The notes: a model not told the origin generated them from the letters alone. A DNA stretch of 64,000 bases from Halobellus sp. Atlit-31R (GCA_003665935.1 QPLR01000002.1:682001-746000); one strand, 5' to 3'; positions 34,184 to 44,725 are shown, counted from the stretch's first letter. Numbers and translations: made by a program.

Positions 34184-35650
34184 ATGAGCGACGACCAGGA
34201 ACTCGGCATCACCGAGTCGAAGGAATACAACACCGGCGAGTGGTACGCCGAAGTCGTCCAGAAGGCCGGCCTCGCGAACTACGCGCCCGAAGGGATGAGC
34301 GGGTTCATCGTCACCCGCCCCCGCGCGTACGAACTCTGGGAGCGCATCCAGGGACACCTCGACGGCCTGTTCAAAGACACCGGCGTCCAGAACGCCTACT
34401 TCCCGCTTTTCATCCCCGAAAGCTACCTCGAACGCGAGAAGGACATCGTCGAGGGCTTCGATCCCGAGGTCGCGTGGGTCGAGCGCGCCGGCAATCAGGA
34501 GCTCGAAGAGCCGCTGGCCGTCCGCCCGACCTCCGAGTCGATCATCACGCCGTACATCTCCCAGTGGGTGCGGAGTCACCGGGACCTCCCGCTGCGTGTG
34601 AACCAGTGGGCGTCGGTCGTCCGCTGGGAGGCGACGGAGACGAAGCCGTTCTTCCGGACGAAGGAGTTCCTCTGGCAGGAGGGCCACACCGCGCACGCGA
34701 CCCGCGATGACGCCTGGGCGGAGACGACGCGACGCCTCGACCAGTACGAGGCCACCTACGAGGACCTGCTCGCGATGCCGGTTCTCCGCGGTGCGAAGCC
34801 CGAACACGACAAGTTCCCCGGTGCGGACACGACGACGACGGTCGAGGCACTGATGCCGGACGGTAAGTCCGTGCAGGGCGCGACCTCCCACTATCTGGGC
34901 ACCTCCTTCGCGGAGGCGTTCGACATCACCTACACCGACGAGGACGAGGAGTCCCAGATCGCACACACGACCTCGTGGGGGCTCTCCTGGCGGGCGCTCG
35001 GTGCGCTGATTATGACCCACTCGGACGATCAGGGGCTCGTCCTCCCGCCGGCGATCGCGCCCGAACAGCTCGTCATCGTCCCGATCTGGCAGGCCGACAC
35101 GAAGGAGAACGTCCTCGAGTACGCCGAAGAGATCGCCGCGGAGCTCGAAGCCGCCGGCGTCCGCGTCGAGCTCGACGACCGCGACGAGCGCAACCCCGGC
35201 TTCAAGTTCAACGAGTGGGAGCTGAAGGGCGTCCCCGTACGGATGGAGATCGGCCCCAACGAGGCCGACGACGGGACGGTCACCCTCGTCCACCGACCCG
35301 ACGGGGAGTCGACCGAGGAGGACCGCGAGGGGATCGTCGAGACCGTCGAGTCGCACTTCGACGAGGTGTACGCGAAACTGTACGCCGTCGCCGAGGAGAA
35401 CCTCGAAGAGAACGTCCGCGAGGCCGGCGACCGCGCGGAGATCCTGGGCACGATCGGTCAACACGGCGGCTACGTCAAGGCACCGTGGTGCGGCGACGAG
35501 GCGTGTGAAGCGGAGATCAAAGAGCAGATCGCCGCCGAGATCGTGATGGTGCCGCTCGACGACGCCGAGGCGGAGATCCACCACGACGAGGACTGTGCGA
35601 TCTGTGAGGAGTCGGCCGAGGAGACGGCGTACTTCGCGAAGTCGTACTGA
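34184..35650 (+). CDS. proS: Prolyl-tRNA synthetase (archaeal/eukaryotic type)
   Basis: 488 aa, class IIa synthetase without the bacterial editing insertion. Class II motif 2 is in VRWEATETKPFFRTKEFLWQEGH; the dimer-interface region is RPTSESIITPYISQWVRSH. An anticodon-binding domain (IVPIWQADTKENVLEYAEEI) and the archaeal C-terminal zinc domain follow, with cysteines in PWCGDEACE and DCAICEES, ending in the typical ...KSY tyrosine. It charges tRNA-Pro. Confidence 0.96.
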   Translation: MSDDQELGITESKEYNTGEWYAEVVQKAGLANYAPEGMSGFIVTRPRAYELWERIQGHLDGLFKDTGVQNAYFPLFIPESYLEREKDIVEGFDPEVAWVERAGNQELEEPLAVRPTSESIITPYISQWVRSHRDLPLRVNQWASVVRWEATETKPFFRTKEFLWQEGHTAHATRDDAWAETTRRLDQYEATYEDLLAMPVLRGAKPEHDKFPGADTTTTVEALMPDGKSVQGATSHYLGTSFAEAFDITYTDEDEESQIAHTTSWGLSWRALGALIMTHSDDQGLVLPPAIAPEQLVIVPIWQADTKENVLEYAEEIAAELEAAGVRVELDDRDERNPGFKFNEWELKGVPVRMEIGPNEADDGTVTLVHRPDGESTEEDREGIVETVESHFDEVYAKLYAVAEENLEENVREAGDRAEILGTIGQHGGYVKAPWCGDEACEAEIKEQIAAEIVMVPLDDAEAEIHHDEDCAICEESAEETAYFAKSY

Positions 35651-35767
35651 GCAGGCCGGGTTTTCATCCGCGCCGGCCATCCGCGTCAGCCACTCGTCGG
35701 ACGTCCGTCGGTCAGATCGCTAGAACGTCCCACAACGCTTTACAGCGCCGGGAGAATAGCGGTACCA

Positions 35768-36583
35768 ATGTCGGCGTTACCGGACCTCGTAAGCGATCTC
35801 GTGTCGGGCGTGGAAGGCGTGTTCCTCTTCTCGCCGAGCAGTTCGCACTACGAGCGGTTCGCGGACGCCGATCTCGACGAAGACCTGGTGGTCGTTGCCC
35901 CCGAGAACGCCGTCGACGCCGAGACCTACGTCGAGTTGCCGCTGGAGTTCGACAACGTCAGCGACCGGATCAAGTTCGGCGTCGAGGGCGCCTTAGAGAG
36001 GGGGCTCGTCGAGGAAGGCGACATCGTCGCCTGCAGCGTCCGGGTCTTCGAAGGCGACGCCGACGGTCTCGTCCGCGTCCGGATCGACGAGTCGATGCGC
36101 TCGGGGATCTACGACCTGTTCGCGAACTCGCGGGCGGATCCGAGCGTCATCCGCGACGTCTTCGAGGTCGCGATCGAACTCGGGAAGAAGGGACAGAAGG
36201 GCAAGCCGGTCGGCGCGCTGTTCGTCGTCGGCGACGCGGGCAAGGTGATGAACAAGTCCCGCCCGCTCAGCTACAACCCCTTCGAGAAGTCACACGTCCA
36301 CGTCGGCGACCCGATCGTGAACGTGATGCTCAAGGAGTTCTCCCGGCTGGACGGCGCGTTCGTCATCTCCGACTCGGGGAAGATCGTCAGCGCGTACCGC
36401 TACCTCGAACCGGCGGCCGAGGGCGTCGACATCCCCAAAGGCCTCGGCGCGCGCCACATGGCCGGCGCGGCGATCACCCGCGACACGAACGCGACGGCGA
36501 TCGTGCTGTCCGAGTCCGACGGCCTCGTCCGGGCGTTCAAAGGCGGACAGATAATCCTGGAGATCGATCCGGAGGAGTACTGA
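35768..36583 (+). CDS. dacZ: Diadenylate cyclase DacZ
   Basis: 271 aa. An N-terminal domain of about 100 residues precedes the DAC (DisA-N) catalytic domain, which carries DGA at residues 195-197 (RLDGAFVISDSGKI) and GLGARHMAGAAIT near 226-238; residue 231 is Met where bacterial enzymes read RHR. It makes c-di-AMP from two ATP; in Haloferax the homologue is essential and its product level affects osmotic balance. TATA-like gctttaca 25-32 bases upstream. Overlaps the following channel gene by 1 base, so coupled. Confidence 0.92.
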   Translation: MSALPDLVSDLVSGVEGVFLFSPSSSHYERFADADLDEDLVVVAPENAVDAETYVELPLEFDNVSDRIKFGVEGALERGLVEEGDIVACSVRVFEGDADGLVRVRIDESMRSGIYDLFANSRADPSVIRDVFEVAIELGKKGQKGKPVGALFVVGDAGKVMNKSRPLSYNPFEKSHVHVGDPIVNVMLKEFSRLDGAFVISDSGKIVSAYRYLEPAAEGVDIPKGLGARHMAGAAITRDTNATAIVLSESDGLVRAFKGGQIILEIDPEEY

Positions 36584-37404
36584 TGGCGGGGAGTCGACCG
36601 TCGACGCACACCGTGTTACAGTTCGACCCCCGGCAGTTTCTCGATCTGTTCGATGCAGTTCCGCGGGCGGTCTGGGCGGCGCTCTTCGTCATCGTGGTCG
36701 GCGTCGTCGCCGCCGCGGTGCTGGGGGCGCTGACGACGCGCGCGCTCGTCAGATTCGGCGTGCCCGAGGCGATCGAGGGGACGGCGTTCGAGCGGACCGC
36801 CCGGGAGTTCGACACCTCGACCGTCGAGGTGCTCGGCACCCTCGTCCGCTTCTTCGTGCTCGGCGTCACGCTCTTGGCGCTGCTCTCGGTCGCGAACGTG
36901 ACGGTCGCGGCCAGTTTCTGGAGTCGGTCGGCGCAGTTCCTCCCGCAACTGTTCTTCGCGATCATCATTCTCATCGTCGGCGTCGTCGTCGGCGACAAGG
37001 TCCAACTCGTCGTCGGCGAACGTCTCACGGGGATCAAGCTCCCGCAGATCGGCGTCTTCCCTCGCCTGGCGAAGTTCTCGGTGTTCTACGTGGCCGTCCT
37101 CGTCGCACTGTCGCAACTGGGCGTCGCCACGCTCGCGCTCGTGGTCCTCCTCGCCGCGTATCTGTTCGCGCTCGTCCTCCTGACGGCGGTCGCGCTCTCG
37201 GATCTCCTGAAGTCGGGGGCCGCGGGGTCGTATCTGCTGTTGAATCAGCCGTACGCGATCGGCGACGAGGTCCGGATCGGCGGCACGCGCGGCATCGTCC
37301 AGGAGGTGAATCTGTTCGTCACGCACGTCGAAAACGAGGGTGAGGAGTTCATCGTCCCCAACAGCGCGGTGTTCGAAGAGGGCGTCGTTCGGATCCGCGA
37401 GTAG
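36583..37404 (+). CDS. MscS-like mechanosensitive channel protein
   Basis: 273 aa, ATG sharing the last base of the dacZ stop. Four or five hydrophobic helices (AVWAALFVIVVGVVAAAVLG; VRFFVLGVTLLALLSV; FFAIIILIVGVVVGDKVQLV; the pair near residues 165-210) are followed by a short MscS beta domain (YAIGDEVRIGGTRGIVQEVN, NSAVFEEGVVRI). It lacks the large MscS C-terminal vestibule. Coupling to dacZ points to an osmoregulatory c-di-AMP-linked role (inference). Confidence 0.86.
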   Translation: MAGSRPSTHTVLQFDPRQFLDLFDAVPRAVWAALFVIVVGVVAAAVLGALTTRALVRFGVPEAIEGTAFERTAREFDTSTVEVLGTLVRFFVLGVTLLALLSVANVTVAASFWSRSAQFLPQLFFAIIILIVGVVVGDKVQLVVGERLTGIKLPQIGVFPRLAKFSVFYVAVLVALSQLGVATLALVVLLAAYLFALVLLTAVALSDLLKSGAAGSYLLLNQPYAIGDEVRIGGTRGIVQEVNLFVTHVENEGEEFIVPNSAVFEEGVVRIRE

Positions 37405-37464
37405 CGGCTCTGGAGGCCGGGCGACGGTCGTGCGTCCGGCCACTGATCGGTCGGCGGGCAGGTC

Positions 37465-38034
37465 TCACTCGTCTTCGGACCCTCCCATCGGCGTCGCCGG
37501 CACGCCCGCGACGGTCGTGTTCGGTGGAACGTCCCGCGTCACGAGCGAGTTCGCCGCCACCTGCGCGCCCTCGCCGACGTGGACGCCCGGAAGGAGCACC
37601 GCCTTCGCGCCGATCATCGCGCGGTCGCCGACGACGACCTCGCCCGTCCGGTACTCGTCCTGCAGGAACTCGTGGCAGAGGATGACCGAGTCGTAGCCGA
37701 CGACGACGTGGTCGCCGAGCGTGATCAGCTCGGGCCAGAAGACGTCCGGCGTCGCCTCCAGCCCCCACGAGACGCCCGTGCCGACGGTCACGCCGAGGCG
37801 GCGGAGCGCCCAGTTGCGGGCGCGAAGGGACGGCGCGATGCGGGCGACCCACACGAGAAGGTAGTTCAGCACGACCCGCCAGACGGGCTTCGCGTCCGTC
37901 CAATGCTGTAGGGAGTTCAACACACCGGGAGTCGGGTGTCGCTGGACGCGGCCGTGTCGGCGCCCGCTGTCGGCGGCGTCGTCCGGACTCGCGCTCGGAT
38001 CCGTGGCTGTGGAATCGGCGTCGTCGTCGCTCAC
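37465..38034 (-). CDS. Hexapeptide-repeat acyltransferase
   Basis: 189 aa from the GTG at 38034 (MSDDDADST); the open frame runs 9 codons further to a TTG, which is less likely. An acidic N-terminus of about 45 residues precedes a helix pair ([20 protein letters not shown]), then a left-handed beta-helix ([60 protein letters not shown]) ending TTVAGVPA, as in maltose/nodulation O-acetyltransferases. The acceptor is unknown; it could act on a surface glycan. Confidence 0.86.
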   Translation of the reverse strand: MSDDDADSTATDPSASPDDAADSGRRHGRVQRHPTPGVLNSLQHWTDAKPVWRVVLNYLLVWVARIAPSLRARNWALRRLGVTVGTGVSWGLEATPDVFWPELITLGDHVVVGYDSVILCHEFLQDEYRTGEVVVGDRAMIGAKAVLLPGVHVGEGAQVAANSLVTRDVPPNTTVAGVPATPMGGSEDE

Positions 38035-38087
38035 AGGCTCTCTTTTTCGGGCAGCGACCAAAAGGTTCGCTCGTCGACGCCGGGAGC

Positions 38088-39410
38088 TTACTCGCCGCGC
38101 AAGTCGGCCATGTGATCGATCCGGCGCTGGAGGAGCTCCGGCTTCCCGACGTCGTGGCGGACGCGGAGCCCATCACCGGCGGCGGCGAGAGCGTCTTCGG
38201 CCCGCTGCTCTGCAACCGCGATCGAGTCGGCGATCCCGACGACGGCGAACGAGCGCGACGTCGTGGTGTAGAGGCCGTCGGAGCGCTCGTCGACGCTGGC
38301 GTAGAAAAGCAGCGCGTCGCCGTCCGAGCCCGCGGCGGCGGCGTCGACGCTGTCCTCGTCGACCGCGATCTTCGCGCCGCTGTCGGGGTCGGTCGGATAG
38401 CCGTCGGGGACGGCGTACTTGCAGACGGTCGCCTGGCCGGCGAACGCCAACTGCGGCAGCGACGCGCCGTCGCGAGCGGCGGTCAGGACGTCGAGCAAGG
38501 AGGTGTCGAGGACGGGCAGCGTGTTCATCGCCTCCGGGTCGCCGAAGCGCGCGTTGAACTCGACGACTTTCGGCCCGTCGGCGGTCAGCATAAACTGACC
38601 GTAGAGGACGCCCTTGTACTCCGGTAGGGCCTCGACGGTGGCTTCGAGGATCTCGACCGCGTCGGCGTAGTCCTGTGCGGTCATAAACGGGAGTTCGGGG
38701 GCGGCGTCGCTGTAGCTTCCCATCCCGCCGGTGTTTGGCCCTTCGTCGCCCTCGTAGGCGCGCTTGTGGTCCTGAATCGCCGGCGTCGGCCGGACGTCGC
38801 CGTTCGCGACGAACGCCTGCACCGTGAACTCCTCGCCGACGAGGCGCTCTTCGAGGACGACGCGGTCGTAGTCGTGCTCGCGGAGGTACGTCTTCGCCTC
38901 CTCGGGACTCACCTGATCGCCGATGACTTTCACGCCCTTGCCGCCGGTGAGGCCCGCGGGCTTGACCGCGAGGTCGCCGTCGTACGCGTCGATGTACTCG
39001 CAGGCGGCCGCCGTGTCCTCGAAGACGGCGAAGTCGGGACAGCCCGGAATCGACGCCGAGTCCATGAACTCCCGCTGGAACGCCTTGTCGGTCTCGATGC
39101 GCGCGGCGTCGGCGTTCGGGCCGAAGGTGTAGACGCCCGCCTCGTCGAGAGCGTCGGCGACGCCGGCTTCCAGCGCCGATTCGGGGCCGATGACGGCGAG
39201 GTCGGCGTCGACGTCGGTCGCGTAGTCGACGACGTCCGCGGCGGCCGTCTCGGCGATCGTCTCGAAGCGCGCCGCGAGCGACGCGATGCCGGGGTTGCGG
39301 TTACTCGCACACGCGTAGAGGTCACACGCCGGGTCCGCGGTCAGTGCGCGGGCGATCGCGTGTTCGCGTCCGCCGCCACCGACGAGGAGGACCGTCTCCG
39401 AGTCAGACAT
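38088..39410 (-). CDS. purD: Phosphoribosylamine--glycine ligase
   Basis: 440 aa from the ATG at 39410 ([20 protein letters not shown]). ATP-grasp enzyme of purine synthesis joining phosphoribosylamine and glycine to GAR. The N-domain has [13 protein letters not shown]; the ATP-grasp core has [16 protein letters not shown] and [25 protein letters not shown] and [17 protein letters not shown] are diagnostic. The 26-base gap to the acyltransferase downstream suggests co-transcription. Confidence 0.95.
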   Translation of the reverse strand: MSDSETVLLVGGGGREHAIARALTADPACDLYACASNRNPGIASLAARFETIAETAAADVVDYATDVDADLAVIGPESALEAGVADALDEAGVYTFGPNADAARIETDKAFQREFMDSASIPGCPDFAVFEDTAAACEYIDAYDGDLAVKPAGLTGGKGVKVIGDQVSPEEAKTYLREHDYDRVVLEERLVGEEFTVQAFVANGDVRPTPAIQDHKRAYEGDEGPNTGGMGSYSDAAPELPFMTAQDYADAVEILEATVEALPEYKGVLYGQFMLTADGPKVVEFNARFGDPEAMNTLPVLDTSLLDVLTAARDGASLPQLAFAGQATVCKYAVPDGYPTDPDSGAKIAVDEDSVDAAAAGSDGDALLFYASVDERSDGLYTTTSRSFAVVGIADSIAVAEQRAEDALAAAGDGLRVRHDVGKPELLQRRIDHMADLRGE

Positions 39411-39590
39411 ACCCGGAGGACATACACACGGGAGTGTAAACCTTGTTCTTTTTCCGCAGTTCGATATGCACGATCGTGGAAGAGAAGAGCGCATCGTCGG
39501 CGTCGTCAATCGGTCGCGCGACCGATCGGCGGTCCGGAGACGCGCCCGACACCGCACACGCTTTTTGCCGGCTAGCGCCGTATCTCGCGT

Positions 39591-41888
39591 ATGGACGATC
39601 CCCTGTCTCGGAACCGCCTCGACGAGGAGGCGAGCCCGTATCTCCGTCAGCACGCCGACAACCCGGTTCACTGGCAGCCCTGGGACGACGCCGCGCTCGC
39701 GGCCGCGACGGCGACCGACCGCCCGATCTTCCTCTCGATCGGCTACTCGTCGTGTCACTGGTGTCACGTGATGGCCGAGGAGAGCTTCGAGGACGAAGAG
39801 GTCGCCGCCGTCCTCAACGAGTCGTTCGTCCCGATCAAGGTCGACCGCGAGGAACGCCCCGACCTCGACCGGATCTATCAGACGATCTGCCAGCTCGTCG
39901 CGGGCGGCGGCGGCTGGCCGCTGTCGGTCTGGCTCACGCCCGAGGGCAAACCCTTCTACGTGGGGACGTACTTCCCGAAGCACGAGAACCCACAGCGCGG
40001 CAACGTCCCCGGGTTCCTCGACATCTGCGAGTCGTTCGCGGCGTCGTGGCAGACCGACCGCGAGGAGATCGAGAACCGCGCTCGGCAGTGGACCGACGCC
40101 CTGCAGGACGAACTGGAGACGACACCCGCGAGCGGCGCGGCCGGAGACGACTCGGCGGAGGTCGCAGACGGCGCAGCGGGTTCCGGGGCCGCCGCGAGCG
40201 ACGCCGGCGACGACGGGGTCGATGCGGACGTGCTCGGAAACGTTGCGAAGGCGGCGCTGAGAGCGACCGACCGCGAGTACGGCGGGTTCGGCTCCGGCGG
40301 GCCGAAGTTCCCGCAGCCGGGACGGATCGAGGCGCTGCTCCGCTCGTACGTGCGCTCGGGGACCGACGACGCGCTGTCGGCCGCGACCGGGACGCTGGAC
40401 GCGATGGCGGCCGGCGGCCTGTACGACCACGTCGGCGGCGGCTTCCACCGCTACGCGACGGACCGCGAGTGGACGGTGCCGCACTTCGAGAAGATGCTCT
40501 ACGACAACGCCGAACTCCCGCGGGTGTATCTCGCCGCCTACCAGCTCACCGGTCGGGAGGCGTACGCGACGATCGCTCGCGAGACGTTCGCGTTCCTCGA
40601 GCGGGAGTTCCGCCACGACGACGGCGGTTTCTTCAGCACGCTGGACGCCCGCAGCGAGGGCGAGGAGGGGGCGTTCTACGTCTGGACGCCCGCGGCGGTC
40701 GCCGAGGCGATCGACGACGAGCGCACGGCCGACATCGCCTGCGATCGATTCGGAATCACCGACGGCGGGAACTTCGAGGGCGAGACGGTGCTCACGGTCG
40801 ACACGTCGATCCCGGAGCTAGCCGCGGCGTACGACTGCTCGGAGTCGGAGATCGTCGACCGCCTCGACGACGCCCGCGGGGCGCTGTTCGAGGCGCGGGG
40901 CGACCGGGTGCGCCCCGCCCGCGACGAGAAGATCCTCGCGTCGTGGAACGGGCTCGCGATCTCCAGTCTCGCCCGCGGCGGCCTCGTGCTCGGTGAGGAG
41001 ACGTACACCGAACTCGCGACCGACGCGCTCGCGTTCGTGCGCGAACACCTGTGGGACGCGTCGGCGGCGCGGCTCGCCCGTCGATTCAAGGACGGCAACG
41101 TGAAGGGAACGGGCTATCTCGACGACTACGCGTTCCTCGCTCGCGGCGCCGTCGACGCGTACGCGGTGACCGGCGACGTCGACTACCTCGCGTTCGCGCT
41201 CGATCTGGCGCGGGTCGTCGTCGAGGAGTTCTACGACGCCGACGCCGAAACGCTGTATCTGACGCCGGCGGCGGGCGAGACGCTCGTCACGCGGCCCCAG
41301 GAGCTGCAAGACCAGTCGACGCCGTCGAGCGCCGGGGTCGCGGCCTCGCTCCTGCTGGATCTCGACGCGTTCGCGCCCGACGAGGGGTTCGCGGAGGTGG
41401 CCGGTGCCGTGCTCGACACGCACGCGAACCGGATCCGCGGTCGCCCGCTCGAACACGTCTCGCTGGCGCTCGCCGCCGACAAGCGAGTCCGCGGCGGGAC
41501 GGAGGTCGTGATCGCGAGCGACGCCACGCCGCCTGCAGGCTCGTCGGCGGACGGAGAGAAGCGTAGTGGGCCGATCGGTCTGCCCGACGCGATCCGCACG
41601 TCGCTGGCGTCGACGTATCTCCCGGACGCGGTCGTCTCACCGCGGCCGGCGACGGACGACGCTCTCGAGGGGTGGCTCGACGCGATCGGCGTCGCCGACG
41701 CACCGCCGATCTGGAGCCGTCGTGAACAGCGCGACGGTGAACCGACGGTGTACGTCTGTGAAGGCCGCACGTGTTCGCCGCCCAGCCACTCGCTCGCCGA
41801 CGCTCTCGGATGGTTCGAGGGCGGCGGTGCCGGCTCGCCGACGGACGCGTCGGAGGCTGCCGGCCTCGATCTCGACGACGACAGGTAG
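39591..41888 (+). CDS. DUF255 thioredoxin-domain protein (YyaL/SPATA20 family)
   Basis: 765 aa. N-terminal thioredoxin-like domain: NRLDEEASPYLRQHADNPVH, YSSCHWCHVMAEESFEDEEV (CxxC site) and DREERPDLDRIYQ, GGGGWPLSVWLTPEG. The remainder is an (alpha/alpha)6 barrel-like domain (GGLYDHVGGGFHRYATDREW, PHFEKMLYDNAEL, LASWNGLAI) related to N-acylglucosamine epimerases. The family is widespread and conserved but its reaction is unknown. An Ala/Gly/Asp-rich insert at about residues 180-210 looks like a disordered linker. Confidence 0.92.
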   Translation: MDDPLSRNRLDEEASPYLRQHADNPVHWQPWDDAALAAATATDRPIFLSIGYSSCHWCHVMAEESFEDEEVAAVLNESFVPIKVDREERPDLDRIYQTICQLVAGGGGWPLSVWLTPEGKPFYVGTYFPKHENPQRGNVPGFLDICESFAASWQTDREEIENRARQWTDALQDELETTPASGAAGDDSAEVADGAAGSGAAASDAGDDGVDADVLGNVAKAALRATDREYGGFGSGGPKFPQPGRIEALLRSYVRSGTDDALSAATGTLDAMAAGGLYDHVGGGFHRYATDREWTVPHFEKMLYDNAELPRVYLAAYQLTGREAYATIARETFAFLEREFRHDDGGFFSTLDARSEGEEGAFYVWTPAAVAEAIDDERTADIACDRFGITDGGNFEGETVLTVDTSIPELAAAYDCSESEIVDRLDDARGALFEARGDRVRPARDEKILASWNGLAISSLARGGLVLGEETYTELATDALAFVREHLWDASAARLARRFKDGNVKGTGYLDDYAFLARGAVDAYAVTGDVDYLAFALDLARVVVEEFYDADAETLYLTPAAGETLVTRPQELQDQSTPSSAGVAASLLLDLDAFAPDEGFAEVAGAVLDTHANRIRGRPLEHVSLALAADKRVRGGTEVVIASDATPPAGSSADGEKRSGPIGLPDAIRTSLASTYLPDAVVSPRPATDDALEGWLDAIGVADAPPIWSRREQRDGEPTVYVCEGRTCSPPSHSLADALGWFEGGGAGSPTDASEAAGLDLDDDR

Positions 41889-41947
41889 CGGGCGGCCTTC
41901 GGAACGAAGTAGTAAGAACTTCAGTCTCTCAAGAGCGTCGGAAACCA

Positions 41948-44143
41948 ATGGGAGATGGCGCTCGCCTGTACCGTCTCGAACGTCATCTGCTCCTCGCACT
42001 CGCCGGGGCCGCTGCGCTGTATCTGATTCAGACGCGGAACTACCTGCTCTTTCACAGCCTCGTCGAACTCTTCGCGATCACCGTCGCGTTCGCCGTCTTC
42101 GTCATCGTCTGGAACGCGCGCGACGAACTCGACACGGCCTACTTCGCCGTCATCGGCGTCGGCTACCTGTTCGTCGGCGGCATCGATCTGCTGCACACGC
42201 TCGCGTACAAGGGGATGGGCGTCTTTCCGGCAGCCGGTGCGGACCTCCCGACACAGCTGTGGATCCTCGGGCGCTATCTCGAGAGCGGGACGCTCGTCGC
42301 TGCCGGCGCGATCGGTGTCCTCTCGCGGTCGGTCGGCGGATCGTCGCGGTGGTCGGGCGATGCCGGACTCTCGGCGCTCGTCGTCGGCTACGCCGTGATC
42401 GTCGCCGTGGGTGTCGGATCGATCTTCGTCGACGTGTTCCCGCGGGCGTACGTCCCGGATCAGGGGCTCACCGAGTTCAAGATCCTCAGTGAGTACGTCA
42501 TCGTCGGCCTGCTGGCGGCCGCGTTGATCCTGCTGCGGCGGCAGCGCGACCGCTTCGAGACCACGGTGTTCGCGCTGCTGTCGATCGGGATCGTTCTCGG
42601 CGCGATCTCGGAGCTCGCGTTCACGACGTACGTCAGCGTCTACGGCCCCTCGAACGCCATCGGCCACTTCCTCAAGTTCGGTTCCTTCTATCTCGTCTAT
42701 CTCGCAGTCGTCAAAACCAGGATCACGAACCCACAGAAGACGCTCTATCGGGAGCTAGCGCGGCGTGAAGCGGAGGCACGCCGGTTCGAGAAGGCGGTCG
42801 AGCACTCCGGCCACGCGGTCGTCATCACCGACCGCGACGGGACGATCCAGTACGTCAATCCGGCCTACGAGGCGATGACCGGGTACAGCGAGGCGGAACT
42901 GCGCGGCAGGAATCCGCGGCTGCTGCAGTCGGGCGAGCACGACACCGAGTTTTACCGGGAGCTGTGGGCGACCGTACTCGACGGCGACGTCTGGGAGAGC
43001 GAGATCGTCGACGAGCAGAAGTGCGGCGACGAGTTCGTCGTCGATCAGACGATCGCGCCGATCACCGACGACGACGGCACGATCGAGCACTTCGTCGGTG
43101 TACACAAAGACATCTCCGAGCGGAAGCGGAAGGAGCAGGAGTTACTCAGGCGGTACGAGTTACTGTTCGACAGCATCCGCGATGCGATCGTCGTCACCGA
43201 CACCGACCGCCGGATCACGAACGCGAACTCGGAGTTCACCGAACTGTTCGGCTACGAGCTCTCGGAGGTCGCCGGCGCGTCGACGCGGTGCCTCTACGAG
43301 AACGAGACGGACTTCGAGGAGATGGGTCGGAAGCTCGAAGAGAACGCTGACGAACGCCGGTTCTCACGGACGATCGAGTACGAGAAGCGGTCCGGGCAGG
43401 TGTTCCCGGGCGAGACCACGCTCTTCTACCTCCGCGACACGGACGGCGAGGTCGTGGGAATCATCGGGCTCATCCGAGACGTCTCCGATCGGGAGAACCG
43501 CATCCAGCAGCTACAGGTCCTCGACCGGACGCTCAGACACAACCTCCGGAACGATATGAACATCATTCAGGGGTACGCGGACGTCATCCAGCGCGGGCAT
43601 CCGAGCACTGCCGAGGACGCCCAGGAGATCATCGACGCCAGCGACCGGATCATGAAGAACGTGAGCAAGCAGCGCGAAGTGACGAACTTCCTCTCGGAGA
43701 CGCAGCCGCGAAAGCACGTCGACCTGCGAGAGATCACCGACGCCGTCGTCTCGAAGAACAGATCGCAGCACTCCGACAGCGACATCTCGGTGGAGGCACC
43801 GGAGGAGTGTACCGTGCTGACCCTCTCGTCGGTCTCACGTGCGATCGAGGAGCTGATCGAGAACGCGATCGTACACAGCGATCAGGCCGAGCCGACCGTC
43901 GAGGTCTCGATCGAGTGCGGTTCGGACGTGGTCGAAGTACGGGTCGCCGACGACGGACCGGGCATCCCGGAGATGGAGCGTCGGACACTCACCAGAGAGA
44001 AAGAGATCAGTCCGCTGTATCACGGCAGCGGGGTCGGGCTCTGGCTCGCCAACCTCGTCGTCCGGCAGGCCGACGGCGTGTTGACCTTCGAGGAGAACGA
44101 TCCCCGCGGGAGCGTCGTGACGATCCGACTGCCGCGGTCCTGA
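41948..44143 (+). CDS. MASE3-PAS-PAS sensor histidine kinase
   Basis: 731 aa from the ATG at 41948. Seven hydrophobic segments in residues 10-240 form a MASE3-type membrane sensor (GIDLLHTLAYKGMGVFP is its hallmark loop). Two PAS domains follow (about 275-400: HAVVITDRDGTIQYVNPAYE; about 405-515: IVVTDTDRRITNANSEFTEL). The phosphoacceptor His531 lies in RTLRHNLRND, with N-box ELIENAIVHS, DDGPGIPEM and GSGVGLWLANL in the ATPase domain. No receiver domain or cognate regulator is adjacent, as is common in haloarchaea. Confidence 0.93.
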   Translation: MGDGARLYRLERHLLLALAGAAALYLIQTRNYLLFHSLVELFAITVAFAVFVIVWNARDELDTAYFAVIGVGYLFVGGIDLLHTLAYKGMGVFPAAGADLPTQLWILGRYLESGTLVAAGAIGVLSRSVGGSSRWSGDAGLSALVVGYAVIVAVGVGSIFVDVFPRAYVPDQGLTEFKILSEYVIVGLLAAALILLRRQRDRFETTVFALLSIGIVLGAISELAFTTYVSVYGPSNAIGHFLKFGSFYLVYLAVVKTRITNPQKTLYRELARREAEARRFEKAVEHSGHAVVITDRDGTIQYVNPAYEAMTGYSEAELRGRNPRLLQSGEHDTEFYRELWATVLDGDVWESEIVDEQKCGDEFVVDQTIAPITDDDGTIEHFVGVHKDISERKRKEQELLRRYELLFDSIRDAIVVTDTDRRITNANSEFTELFGYELSEVAGASTRCLYENETDFEEMGRKLEENADERRFSRTIEYEKRSGQVFPGETTLFYLRDTDGEVVGIIGLIRDVSDRENRIQQLQVLDRTLRHNLRNDMNIIQGYADVIQRGHPSTAEDAQEIIDASDRIMKNVSKQREVTNFLSETQPRKHVDLREITDAVVSKNRSQHSDSDISVEAPEECTVLTLSSVSRAIEELIENAIVHSDQAEPTVEVSIECGSDVVEVRVADDGPGIPEMERRTLTREKEISPLYHGSGVGLWLANLVVRQADGVLTFEENDPRGSVVTIRLPRS

Positions 44144-44182
44144 GCCGCAGCGCGGCGAAGCAGACAGCCAGACCGCCGCGGT

Positions 44183-44587
44183 TCACTCTCGGAGTCGCTC
44201 GGCGAGGTAGATCGCGATCGGGACGGGAGCGGTTTCGACGTACCGCGCGACCTCATCGCCGTCGCGTTCGACGACGACCGTCGGGATCCGATCGACGTCG
44301 TAGTCGTCGACGAGCGGGCCGGTCTTGCTCCCGTCGGCTTCCTTCTCGACGGGGTACTGGTGGACGCGGTCCTCAGAGACGCCGGCGGCGTCGAGCGCGG
44401 CCGCGAAGTCCGGGAGTTGCCCCCGGCAGTCGCCACACCAGTCGCCGCCCCACACGCGGAAGACGAGTCCGTCCGCAGCGAGGGCTGCGACGGTCTCCTC
44501 GTGTGCGTCGGCGTTCCAGGCGGGGTTCGGTCGCATCGTTTCGAGCGTCCCCGAGCGCGTCTCGGGGTCGGAGTCGGTGTCTGACAT
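44183..44587 (-). CDS. Thioredoxin-like protein
   Basis: 134 aa. WCGDC redox motif in RVWGGDWCGDCRGQLPDFAA, cis-proline loop in DRIPTVVVERDGDEVARYVE. N-terminal extension MRPNPAWNADAHEETVAAL as in haloarchaeal thioredoxin family members. WCGDC instead of WCGPC suggests a different redox potential or partner (inference). It converges on the histidine kinase gene. Confidence 0.87.
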   Translation of the reverse strand: MSDTDSDPETRSGTLETMRPNPAWNADAHEETVAALAADGLVFRVWGGDWCGDCRGQLPDFAAALDAAGVSEDRVHQYPVEKEADGSKTGPLVDDYDVDRIPTVVVERDGDEVARYVETAPVPIAIYLAERLRE

Positions 44588-44725
44588 ACGCCGCGATACG
44601 ACAGGTGGGTGCCTAAAGCCCGCGGTGGCGGTCGCCCGCTCGCGCCGCCGCGGCCCACGGCCCCGGCAGGCGGCGACCTGTCCACGTCGTCATCGTCTTG
44701 TGCCCGACCGCCGAACGTCGGCGTG

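Noticed and set aside
34154-35680. A 508-codon minus-strand open frame over proS
   Set aside because: Complete overlap with prolyl-tRNA synthetase, whose motifs are unambiguous.
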